Source: Petrosia ficiformis
Lineage: Eukaryota; Porifera; Demospongiae; Haplosclerida; Petrosiidae
Assembly (NCBI GenBank): GCA_947044365.1
Contig: OX345649.1
Location: forward strand, 5,877,687 to 5,941,686
Reading direction: 5' to 3'
Length of the DNA: 64,000 nt
Shown one piece after another: positions 21,293 through 34,900 of the stretch (positions within the stretch are counted from its first letter, which is position 1; every line of letters starts with the position of its first letter). The translations under genes were made by a program, and so were the position numbers. The notes beneath the pieces are model-generated. The model was not told the origin of the DNA. It made no database searches and was given only the letters and a program-made list of their open reading frames with translations.

Positions 21293-21837
21293 AGATAAAT
21301 ATAATATAAGTCTATGCCGAAAACCCAAAACAAAGGAATCCGTTGTTAATAAAGCACAGGTTAGTATGATAGATTGGAATATTCATTTAATCTAATCCAT
21401 GACGTTAGGAGGATCGGGTGCCGGGTCTTGCAGTAGTGTCACTGTGACATTAAGCATACAAGATTCAGTTTGGAGATGCCCTCTAAGAATGTTAATCATG
21501 TGAAAGCAGTTTTGTCTTTTCACAACTACTTATAAAATATATGTAAAAATAATTATAATTTGACTGAATTTTAGTTATTAGGAGCACAATGTATCTGGAT
21601 TAAACTACATGTTAAACATTGTGAACATGTGGCATAAATTAAAGTCCTATAATTTTTCGTTAACAGGAGGCTTAATACAAACAAATACTAAGAAAGTATT
21701 TAGAGATATACATTTACAATACATGTTACACAAATCAACTGTACTATCACTTATTGTGAATTGCAGACTCATACATTGTAGATTAAAAACTTGCTCACGT
21801 GATGAAAGTATTCTTTTCTTCACAAATCCTCATAAAA

Positions 21838-22150
21838 ATCTGTCTATGGTATTTCAGCCAGCGTCTTTTCGGCTTAAAAACGTCTGCTGCAGCTACCATC
21901 TTGTCTTCTTGGATTCAAAAAAGTGCAATCTGCGCATGCGCATATCTGAACGCACCTCGACCTTATAATTCTAAACCACCCCCACCAGTGAGAAAGGACA
22001 ATCAATTTAGGGCAATTATATCACCTGTTTATGAAGACTCAGGTGTCAATTTATTAGCAGGGGAACTGTACGAAGTATTAGAGAAAAATAAGTTTGTTTT
22101 GAAATTGACAATGAATAATAAATTAGTAATGATATTGCACATTTTCATTA
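21838..22150 (+). other. NRF1-like motif and unassigned open frame
   Basis: TGCGCATGCGCA (21931-21942), a perfect NRF1-type palindrome, lies in a more GC-rich patch. A plus-strand frame continues through PPPPVRKDNQFRAIISPVYE and LLAGELYEVLE, loosely like the start of an SH3 domain, then degenerates. It overlaps the 3' side of the TLCD3-like copy 2 and has no visible partner exons. It could be a promoter with a lost first exon, or chance. Confidence 0.3.
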
Positions 22151-22177
22151 AAAAATTATTGAATGGCGGCATAAAAA

Positions 22178-23488
22178 CTATTGTTTATGCTCGTTTCCAT
22201 AAAGTCTTTTGGCTCCTCTTGAAACCTTTTTAACAACAGCTAAAAACCAAAAGAGTTGCATTGCAAATGCTAACACAAATGGTGCATAACAGAACCAATA
22301 CATATCATACATAGCATTCATAATGTGACCATTATGATGCTGAAATACATATATTAAAAACATCAAAGGAAATGATGCGATTCGAACAATAAAAAAAACG
22401 ACAGCAAAAACGATTCCATTAATCTGTTGTATTAAAGTATCTTTAAAACCACACTGTGTGAGTAGAATGAATAATATTTATATGATAATGAATATAGAAT
22501 ATCCAACTCACATGATCAAAAATGAAGTGCATTGCTATGAAAGGTGTACTTAACTCCATTGTAAATAAACAACCTACATAAAAATCACCAAATCCATTTC
22601 TAAGTCTACCTTGCTGTAAATACAAACAATATATACACTAATATTATATGATTAGTGTACTGTACTTACTGCAAATGGTATAGTCAGACTCAGTAACACA
22701 ACATGATGAAATGTCATGATAAACTTCTGCTTACTAAACAATAATAATGCTTGTGTTGTTGATGTTGTTATATTACATTCTCTGCTCAGTCGAAAGGTTT
22801 CAAACATTGAATACAAGTCTTGAAAGAAATACCAGTAAATTAAACAAGCGGTAGGAAGAATCAACGTTGATCTGTAAATAGATTATCATAAACATATTAG
22901 CAGGAATTTGATTAAGAGTAGAGATGTTGTATTAATATTATTATTAATGGAGAATAGTAAAAACAAATAATACATGATTATAATTACAGAATTGTACAAG
23001 TAAGGAATTATTACTAATTATTACTAAACCATTATTACTAATTATTATTACTAATTATTATTACTAATTATTACTAATTATTATATAATTATTACTAATT
23101 ATTATATAATTATTGCTAGTGTAAGTGATGATTACTCACTTTGCTCTTAAAACATTATATCTTGTTTCCCATAATATATATAATCCTGATATTCCAGAAA
23201 TAGCACCAACTAGTACTGAAACAGTTCTAAATAGTTTAAAAAAAATACAATTCACATATTTTATAAACTTATTATTTAGACTTACTTTTCTGAAATGATT
23301 GCTGCAGTATATCCAGGTAAATTAGTGCTATGTGTATGTATAGTATTGTTGCAGTGTGATACTCCATTTGTATAGGTAGATGAAATATTCAGCTTTCCAG
23401 GCAGTATCTTCCATCTTAAAATTCCATATAGACTACTGTAAGTAATAGCTCCAATGATAATCAAACACACTTGCTCTATCGTATCCAT
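22178..23488 (-). CDS. TLC-domain protein, TLCD3 (FAM57)-like, copy 2
   Basis: Paralogue of the gene at 15255-16336 with the same order of landmarks: MTFHHVVLLSLTIP (His-His), GDFYVGCLFTMELSTPFIAM, INGIVFAVVFFIVRIASFPL, FQHHNGHIM and LFWFLAVVKKVSRGAKRLY. It starts at 23488 with MDTIEQVCLIIIGAITY, a membrane helix. Its N-terminal region has extra Asn/Thr-rich lumenal-type sequence (SSTYTNGVSHCNNT) not seen in copy 1. Six exons; one intron (22905-23120) is swollen by a TTATTAC-type simple repeat. The two copies are diverged throughout, so this is an old duplication. The likely role is in sphingolipid/ceramide metabolism, as inferred from the family. Confidence 0.85.
23007..23115. repeat. (ATTATTACTA)n-type simple repeat in TLCD3-like copy 2 intron
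   Basis: About ten short units of TTATTACTAA and ATTATATAATTATTACTAA inside an intron; no splice site is included. Confidence 0.8.
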
Positions 23489-23660
23489 TTATCACGCCAT
23501 ACAATCTGAAGGGAGGAGTCATAAACCACATTATACGTAAACTGTAAAAGTGCAATTTTGATAAGTACATCTACAGTGTAAAAACATTGGGCGTGGTCAA
23601 CGACATCTGCACTGCTGCACTAGATCTAATACACCCACAATCCCAGGCAGGAGAATCATA
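23489..23660. promoter_or_regulatory. Bidirectional promoter region TLCD3-like copy 2/CCDC157
   Basis: There are 172 bp between opposed ATGs. It contains GGGCGTGG (about 23589), a KLF/Sp-like GT-box. The same core reappears at 61243 and 63537 near other promoters. Role inferred. Confidence 0.4.
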
Positions 23661-26277
23661 ATGCAAGCAAGTCTTCAGAGCGAAGTGAGAGGACTCCAAA
23701 CTACTATAAAAGAGTTATATACAAAGTTTGGACTGCGCATTGATTCTTTCACAGCTCCATCATGGCAATTTCCAGAAAGATTAGGTATAAATGTGGAGAT
23801 AGATAATCTACTTGATGGAAGAGATGATAGAGTGTTTTTGTTAGAGATGTTAGTTGACAGGTATGGTTTGTTTACACAGCATAGTGGCTGATATTATAAG
23901 AGTTTACTATAGGTTATTATTAATGCTTCAAATTTGTGTATGGATAAGTGAGAAAGAGAACAGTCGCTCATCTCTCCCACTCACTATTTCTTCCACGGTG
24001 AAGAGATTCTGTAGAGGGTATTTAAAGCAAGCATCAAAATATCAAGAACAAGAAAAACAAGTAAATTTAATTATAATTGTAAATATTTAGAAATGTATAA
24101 AATTGTGACATTAGATTGAAACACTAAAGCAACAACTGCTAACAGCTCAACAACGATTATCAGAATATGAAGAATGTTGCAAAGGTACAGTAGAGACTGC
24201 ATCTAGACCAACCTCTATAAAACCAAGTGGTGAAGGTTCACTATTAACGAGTGATGTCCAAGAACCTTTACCAAAGATTCACATACCGTGTTCTACTAAA
24301 GATGTTACGATACAAACTGTTGAAACAGCACTTTCATCTTGTGTTCAGTGCAATGACAAACTATATGCAATGTTGGATATAGCACAAACAATAGGCACTA
24401 TGTGTGAAAGATTATGTGGTACTTCATATACACTAGATACAAACTGGAGAATTTTAGTTGATGTTGGTAGATTTAATATGAGAAGATTCACGGAAGCTAT
24501 TGAAAGTGATCTCAATAAGATTTCAAATCAATACATTAGGTATGTATAATGTATGTTAATATAACATGTAGTGTAAGAATAGTTAAATTTTATAGCCTGA
24601 AGACTGAAAATGAAACTCAAGGAGCAGACATTTTATCTCAACTATCTGTTCTATCTCAGTTAGAAGTCCAGTGTAAGATATTGAGTAATGAAATAGATAC
24701 AATGAAATGTGTTCTTCATGACACACAAAATAAATGTAAGAGAGAATTGAAGGAGAAAGAGGATGATTTCTTAACACAACTTCATGAGGTAAAAGACTAC
24801 GAGATAGTATTGAACAATAATTTATAATCAAGTCTATTTGGCCTACTATTTTGAGATCATACTAAGAGAAGTTGAAACTTAGGTCTTGTGTTTATTTAGG
24901 TAGAAAATAATTTGAAAAAGGAGATTATTAAGTATGATAAACTCAGAGAAGAAGTGAGTTTTCTCAAGAATCAAGAAGCTGAAATGAAAATCATTCAAAC
25001 AAAACAAGGTAAGATTCAATCAACTACTTTTTAATATTTCATCTTTAAATAGATAAAGAACTACAAAGTGTTAGTGAGACACTGCAGAATTCACGAGGTG
25101 TGGAAACACAACTGAAGGCAATGCAGTTTGAATTGAAAAATCAGTTATCTGTAGTGAATTCAAAATATGAGAATACGTGTTGTGAATTAGAAGAAAAAAA
25201 TATTGAATTGAAGAAAACAACATCACATCTTCATGCTTTGGAAAAGAGATGTAAGGTAAGATAACTATTATTATAATGTACTATTGACTAACACTGTATA
25301 ATGTTTCCAGTTATGTATACTGTTTGTTATAATTATGAGAGGTAGTTGTATAGTCTTGTAAACAATTCTTCTACTGAACAAACTAATTATTATAGTCTTT
25401 ACAAAGCAAGCAAACTAAACTATTGGTTCACATTGATGAGTTAGATCAACAGTGTGGTGAATTGAACATACAACTAACAAAACTTGTTGAAGAGAAGAAA
25501 GAGATCGAGAAAGTTCTTCAGGAGACGAAAGAGAGGTGTGTTAGAACCGAAGAATGTCTTGAAAATCAAAAGGTGAGGTTGCTAGTATTAATATATAAAG
25601 ATCCTTTCAGTATTTGTATAGCAAGAATTATCTCAAGTTCTACAAGAGAAAGATATCGTTGAGAATAAATCTTTGGATCTTGAGAGACATCTTACTACTC
25701 TACAATACAAACTAGAGGAAGAGAGACATAATACTCAGTTGCTAATGGACTATCCATACACTGACCCACATTTACTGAAGAGAAGTGAATCCAAACATTA
25801 TATTAATGCTAATACTGTACGGATTATGATGTTGGAAGAACAAAACACAGTATTAAGACAACAGTATATAACAGATGAAAATGAAGAGTGTCGTGAAACG
25901 TATTTTGAGGTTTGTAAACTCATAATTATTAATTCCCTTGTACTTATGTTATCCTGTAGGTAACTCATCCTATTAGGTTATGGCAATCTTTAGAAGACTT
26001 GAAGGAAGCCAGTAAGGCAGATGTAATCACAAAGACTCGTTCTCAGTCCTCTGGAATGAGTATGAAGCAGTTTCCTGGTAGATTAGGAGACCTAGTGAAT
26101 GCTCTAGCTTGTGCTAATGATACTCTACCTTTATCAATATCAGATAATAATCAACTTGATTGTAATACTGATAGTTCTTATGAATACTTGGAGACGTTTT
26201 CTTGTGTGGATTGTGATCGTATGTTTACATCTGAAATTGATCTTAAACAACATTCTAGTTCTTGCAATACAATATAA
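23661..26277 (+). CDS. CCDC157: CCDC157-like coiled-coil protein with C2H2 finger
   Basis: This is a long coiled-coil protein of roughly 730 residues; vertebrate CCDC157 is testis-enriched and implicated in acrosome/Golgi trafficking. Assignment rests on the N-terminus: APSWQFPERLGINVEIDNLL and VFLLEMLVDR match the human PSWKFPDRMACDLDMVALL and LLELVIDR. Later come SSTVKRFCRGYL (human LTVRRFWDSLL) and the CVQCNDKLYAMLDIAQTIG block (human CASCQAGLHQLLQALRSLG). A long heptad region fills 24590-25960. The C-terminus carries a lone zinc-finger pattern FSCVDCDRMFTSEIDLKQH with a final Cys. About nine exons; the splice joining 23862 to about 23920 is the least certain. It is head to head with TLCD3-like copy 2. 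Confidence 0.8.
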
Positions 26278-26321
26278 AAAATAGTATAAAATTAAAATGT
26301 ATTACACTTAGTAGTTTGTTA

Positions 26322-27245
26322 TTATTTCAATAAAAAGTCTCCATTGTATCCTGGGAACTGATTAATAAAATCAGAAAATTCTTCTTTTAAAAGGTAATAT
26401 TTACTCTGCCATTTCTCTTTCTCAATTACCATGCTGTTAAGTTTCTCTTCAAGTTTATTAATTTCTTTAGTTTTTTCATCTTGCAGCTGTTGTGATGCTA
26501 ACAGTTCACTCTCGTATTGTGAACACAGTTCCATGAGTTTTCTTTCATATATTTCTTGTAATTCTTGTTCTAATTCACTTTTTTCTTGTATACTTTTAGA
26601 TTCCAATTGCTTGGCTTGTTCTTTAAGAGCCATTTCTTTGTCATACTGAGCTTCAATTGTTGCTTCTCTTTTCTCTTGTTTTACTATTTCAAAGATACGC
26701 TCAGCTTCTTTCTTTGCACTTCTCTTCTCTTCCTCTCTCACTTCTTGTACAACATCCTCTTTTACTCTCTCGGCGTCTTCCCATGTTTTCTGCACCATTT
26801 CTTCTAAATGTTCCTTGTGCTGGACTTTAAATTCAGCTAATGTTTTCTGAAATTCATATTTTAGTTTATTCTCAAGAGCATTCAACTCCACCTGGAGTAT
26901 ATTTTGTGTTTTACTGTTAGCTTGCTCAATTAAATTCTCTTTCTCTTTATGCCATTCTTCCTTCATTTTTTGAAGTTTTTTCTCATAATGTGCTTTCTCT
27001 TCTCTTCGTACTACCTCTTCTGTTGCTCTTATTGCTCTCTGCTTGTCATTCTCTGATTCTGTTTCATAGTTGTGTCGTATACTTTCACCAACATCTGTAA
27101 TATAATAATAATAATTATTATATAATAATTATTGATTTGCATGTATTTTATCTATGCAAGAAATAATTATATAATAACATTTCTTACCTAAAATCTTTTG
27201 ATGTGTTAAAGCTTGAAGATTATCAGTTGACAACAATTTGTCCAT
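26322..27245 (-). CDS. Coiled-coil protein, unrecognised
   Basis: Two exons: 27245 to about 27188 (MDKLLSTDNLQALTHQKIL) and about 27097 to 26322. Together they encode about 275 residues, almost entirely a Glu/Lys-rich alpha-helical coiled coil. The C-terminus LLKEEFSDFINQFPGYNGDF is not coil-like and is probably the diagnostic conserved tip. No catalytic domain is present. It might be a ciliary or cytoskeletal component given neighbours such as CCDC157, but that is only context. Its stop is 44 bp from the convergent CCDC157 stop, and it is head to head with PSPH. Confidence 0.75.
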
Positions 27246-27450
27246 GTTATGTTACCATAGTGATGTGTTACCATGGTACTTACACGATCCACACCCGTTA
27301 CATAGTTGTCTGTCTTTAATTATTTAATAATTATTAAATAAAAGAGGCATTGTCTGTCATTCTCAGTCTTGATGCTTAGCTTTTTTTTAAGCTTTGAAAA
27401 CTATTTTATCCTCTTGTTTGGATACTCCATTCTTTTCTTAGAAGATTATC

Positions 27451-28837
27451 ATGCCTATTTCAAAAGTTAATGTAACTGATAAATTGTATGTTTACCAAGT
27501 CAAAGATATTTTGAGAAAGGCTGGAGCAGTTTGTTTTGATGTAGATAGTACTGTAATTCGTGATGAAGGTATTATACGTTTAGCAGAAGCTTGTGGTAAA
27601 GAGAAAGATGTACAGAAAATGTAAGAGTTTCAATTATAGTTATGAATATATAAATATCTTCAATCACATTATATATATATAATAGTACTGATAAAGCTAT
27701 GACTGGTGGAATGAACTATAAAGAATCATTGGAAGCAAGATTGAATATAATCAACCCATCTTTATCACAAGTGAGTTCAGTAATAATATATATATATATA
27801 TATATTATTATAAGTATGCTAACAGGTCCTATATACAAAATATAGGACCTGAGTTTTGTGTCCAAGGATGTGATATAGCCCGAGCCTGTGAGGGCTATAT
27901 CACTTCTGAGAACACAAAACAAGGGTCTTATATTCAGTATATAGGACCTATTAGCACAATATATTGTATGATGGTGACATTTCCTGCATAGTGTGCACAT
28001 GGAAGGTCTATATACGAACTCACTGCATCAATGGGATGATGTCACCATCATACTATATATATATATACAATATTATATCTGCAGGTTGAAGAATTGAGGT
28101 CAGATTACATGGATAATCTAGATGATATTTTAACTCCAAAAGTAAAGTATGTTAATTGCTATGTTATGTGTAACGCGTGAAGAATATTGATTATATAATT
28201 ATATTAACCTGTATTGTTATAACAGGGAGTTGGTTAGTCTTCTACATGATAGACATATTACAGTATATTTGATATCAGGAGGATTCTCTCAACTTATTCA
28301 ACCCATTGCACATGCAGTTGGTATATCAACTGAACATATATATTGTAATGAGTTAGTGTTTGATGATAAAGGTCAGTTAATTATAATTATGGTGTGTCAC
28401 CTTTGTTAGATTACACAAGTATGACATGTTTGGACATGTCATTACATCATCAGCAAATCTCTCTCTCTAGGCAATTATAATGGATTTAGAGAAGACAGAG
28501 TCACTTGCAGTAATGGTGGGAAAGCTTTAGCAATGCAAGATATTAAACAATACAATGAAATGTAAGATAATGGATAATGTTATCATCTAATTAACATGTC
28601 TTGATAAATTATTGAATATAGAACTGTAATGATTGGAGATGGAATGACAGATTATGAAGCATGTCCACCTGGTGTAAGAACATGTATACATTATTGTGTC
28701 TCTAGTCTTAATAATTATAATTATTACAGGATGCTTTTATTGGATTTGGTGGAAATGTAGTAAGAGAAAAGGTTGAAGAAGTGGCTCCTTGGTATGTTCA
28801 TGATATGCAAGAGATAATAGACGCTTTGGAGGAGTAA
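27451..28837 (+). CDS. PSPH: Phosphoserine phosphatase
   Basis: This HAD-superfamily enzyme performs the last step of serine biosynthesis, hydrolysing phosphoserine to serine in the cytosol. Spliced exons give about 235 residues (human 225). HAD motif I is FDVDSTVIRDEG with the two catalytic Asp. Motif II is LISGGFSQLI. The motif III Lys region is CSNGGKALAM. Motif IV is MIGDGMTDYEACPPGDAFIG, followed by FGGNVVREKVEEVAPWYV. The start MPISKVNVTDKLYVYQVKD adds about ten residues before the family's N-terminal helix. Seven or eight exons; the intron at about 27771-28084 is enlarged by two foldback elements. It is head to head with the coiled-coil gene and convergent with HPD. Confidence 0.95.
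27815..27958. mobile_element. Foldback (MITE-like) element in PSPH intron
   Basis: The left arm GCTAACAGGTCCTATATA... and the right arm ending TATATAGGACCTATTAGC are inverted copies. Pairing continues inward to GTGATATAGCCC / GGGCTATATCAC around a ten-base loop, so each arm is about 67 nt. No coding capacity. Target duplication is unclear because flanks are (TA)n. Confidence 0.7.
27966..28053. repeat. Second inverted repeat in PSPH intron
   Basis: GTATGATGGTGACAT (27966-27980) is inverted exactly at 28039-28053 (ATGTCACCATCATAC), with weaker pairing inside. It abuts the previous hairpin and the two may be parts of one composite element. Confidence 0.6.
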
Positions 28838-28992
28838 ACCCCTACACATGTAATACATTAAAATGAAACTATTTATAATATTCATAACTAATTAAGTATT
28901 TATTGCTCATCATACAAACTATATTCATACAAATGTTATTATACTGGAAATAATTATTATTATATTTACTCTTGCAATGAAGGAGTTGATAG

Positions 28993-31605
<2,613 letters not shown>

Positions 31606-31819
31606 TTTAAAGGTGTGTCTCTGATGTACGTCACGTGGTTTAGCGCCAAAGTATTATACCGTAATTTATTATTTCTAATTTAAAGAAAGTTATTTTTAAA
31701 AGGCTCGTGTGATCAGTTTTAGAGAGATGGCTACTTGTTTGTGAAGTCCAAGTGGCGCTCTTCTTATATCACAGCTTTGTAGTTGACATTTTGTAGAGCT
31801 GTGGTATGGAATATACCTC
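31606..31819. promoter_or_regulatory. Bidirectional promoter region HPD/NCOR
   Basis: There are 214 bp between opposed starts. It contains TACGTCACGTGG (about 31628), which overlaps a CRE-like TACGTCA and an E-box CACGTG. Role inferred. Confidence 0.45.
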
Positions 31820-31906
31820 ATGGATATAAAGAACGAAAGAGAAAGTAATAGTGACCTCATTACTCCTCATCAGAGGTAAATTAACAATGTTAAATGTATC
31901 TCTGTA

Positions 31907-31965
<59 letters not shown>

Positions 31966-34900
31966 GGTATTTAGTTTCTTTCGTGTTTATAATGTCCTTT
32001 CTCTGAATTTGTTGTATTAAGTAGTAGCAGTAGCAGTAGTTGTTTGTTTGTTTGTTAAGCTGTTTTTCTTTTGTTAGTGATTATGGAGGTATTCTTCATT
32101 CACCCAAAAGAAAAAGGACCTCATCTTTTAATAGAATGAATGATGGATTCAAGTAAGTACCTTCTTTTAATTGTGATAGGTGTGGCTGTTAGCTTTTATA
32201 AACTATGAATATCATTAATGTACTGTTTCTTTGCTGTAGTAAACTATCACCTCAAGATGTGTATGATGACACAACTAGGAAGAAACCATGCCTCATGGTG
32301 GACACATCACGAGATTGTCAGCCACTCTGTGAGGCACTCAGTAGTAATGAATCATTCATAAGTTCTATAACAGGTTAGATGTGTGTTTGTGTCATCGTCA
32401 TTCACTTTATAAATATTTAATGTGTTATTATGGTAACATAATTATAATGTCCTGTAGAGTCACATGATTCAGAATCTGTACCACCCTCCTCATATCCTCC
32501 TGTTTCCACTTCTGGTTTAAGTGCCTATCTTGAAGATATTGTTAGTGATGAAGACCTGATGCTTGATGATATGGAAACTACACCTCCTCCACAAGACTCG
32601 CATACCCCTCCTCCTCCTCCTTCCATACATGAGATGGAGTGTCAGCGCCCAAGTAAAGAAGAACTATTAACAATGATGGAAAAGGTTGACAGTGATATTA
32701 GTAATGTTGAACAGCGTATTTTGACACTAGAGAAAAGAGAAGTAAGTTGATACTTTAATATATTATATTACAACAGGTTCATTTACTAATCTTAGGAGGA
32801 ATTATCAGAGACCGACATGTCTCTTCAAACTACTGGTACATCATACAATGTCACACCTCCTGTTACTATGGTGACGGTATCTTCACATTCTGATACATTC
32901 GCTCAAGATCTAACCCCTTCCTCTCCCAAGGGATCTGTGATTGATACGATATATTCTGAGAACAGACAGAAAGCCCGTAGCAATCACACAGTCACTATGG
33001 GAGGAGTCTTTGAAATGCTACCTAAAAGATATATAGGTGTAACTGTGAGTTATTAATTATATATTAATTGACTATAATTATTATTATTATTACATAGCCT
33101 TTGTATTACCAACCATCAGAATCACCTGGTTACTGGCAAAATATACAAAGGTATTATAAATTATACTATATACTGTATATGTTAATATTTATCTATTAAC
33201 AGACATAAACACTTTCGTCCTGAACTATTACGATATTTAAAACAAAGAAAGATTTCAAATCACAGGAAGGTAAGTGACTATATTTAATAATTAATGAATT
33301 CATTTATTCTGAATAGGAGCTGTTGTTATGTACAGAATATGATGATAAAATGAATAATTGGGAAAGAAAAGTTGAGAAATGGGAAAACAGTCAAAAGAAG
33401 AAGTGAGTTTTAATATCAACGATATTAATAATTATTATTAAACTTATTATTAGAAATCATGATATCAGAGATAAAGAAATATTTGAGAAAGTGTTTCCTG
33501 AATTGAGAAGTAAGAGTGATCAGTTGAGAGATCAAGCAGAAAGGTTTAGTAGGTAAGTTACTGATGTTAGTTAGTGTACATGTTAGTTAGTGTGTGAGAT
33601 ACCTAAATGTAGATGTTGATATATTCTTCATTATTAGGACTGGTATGAGAGCATTTGGAGTTGTGAGAAGCGAAGCTGAGCTAAATGAATTAGCATATGA
33701 GTTGTATGCACAAGAGGAGGTATACAATAATGTATAAATTATATAAATTATATAACTCACATTTCATATAGGCAAAAGATAGACATCATCGTACCCATGC
33801 TGTAATACCTTCCATGATATCAGATCAGAGAGAGAAGTATATAAAATATGTCAATGATAATGGTATGTCATTAAATGGATTGTGTACATTACATTAGTGT
33901 GATTAATAATAAACAATATAAACTCATTTTTAGGTCTTTTGAGGGACCCAATGTTATTATATAGAGAGACAAAGGTTACTAGTACATGGACAGATGTTGA
34001 AAGGTCAATCTTCAGAGACAAGTATGTTCTTCATGTTAATATTTATCAGTTATTAATTAATGTATTTATTGGTACAGATTTGCCTTATTTCCAAAGAACT
34101 TTGAAAAAATTGTTTCATTTCTTCCAAATAAGGTATTTCAATATATATTATATTTATGAATATGTATCAATTTATATTGTTACAGTGTATCAATGATTGT
34201 ATACGATATTACTATTTATCAAAGAAGAATGGTAACTTTAAGAGTCTCATCAAACGTTCATCCTTCAAAAGAAAACGACATCATCTTCCCAAATCGCATG
34301 ATTACTCACTCACTTCACCTCTTCTTATGGATCATTCTAAACCAAAACCATCTTCTCTCATTACTGAACAGCCAATATCAACTTCTCTATCAATTATCAA
34401 TTCACCAACTCTATCTTCACAACACGACATTGTTAGTGAATCACAACCAATTAAACTAAAAGGTATAGTTATATTACTATTAATATTATTATATTCACCA
34501 GACTAACATTATAATTATGTAGAATACAATGGATGGACTGAAGAAGAGATAGTTAGATTAAAAGAGGGACTTTGTAAGTTTGGGCGTGCCTGGGGTAAGG
34601 TTTACAGAGAGGTTGGTGGTTGTAAGACAGCAACTCAATGTAAACAGTTTTATGATGACTTCTGTACTGATACTAAACTAGAATTAAACAGTGCATTAGC
34701 TGAACACAGTGCTAAGAAGGTATGGATAATGCTTCATTATAATTTTATAATCACAAACACATTAAAATACCAAATATTTATAGCTCATGTGTATTACATT
34801 GTTACAATACAACTACACTACACATGTTAACAATGCTGCAATAGAATATACATGTTAATATAAGTACACTACAATACATGATACATGTTAATATAAGTGC

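Larger units (their letters stand above)
18655..21830 (-). repeat. Tandem array of about 304-bp units with splice-like signals
   Basis: The homogeneous core (about 19688-20890) has units starting at about 19688, 19991, 20295 and 20599, with a shorter one at 20891. Diverged relatives lie at about 18663, 19025, 19165, 19403 and 21640, so homogeneity is highest in the centre. On the minus strand each unit has a pyrimidine-rich TTGTATTGAATTTCAG acceptor-like site and a CAAGAG|GTGAGT donor-like site. This would define a block of about 200 nt and an intron-like block of about 105 nt. There is no open frame across the exon-like block. The array is directly upstream of AOAH on the same strand. Confidence 0.85.

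Noticed and set aside
34156..34506. Alternative plus-strand frames inside NCOR
   Set aside because: Out of frame with the SANT1 exon; the correct frame reads CINDCIRYYYLSKKN.
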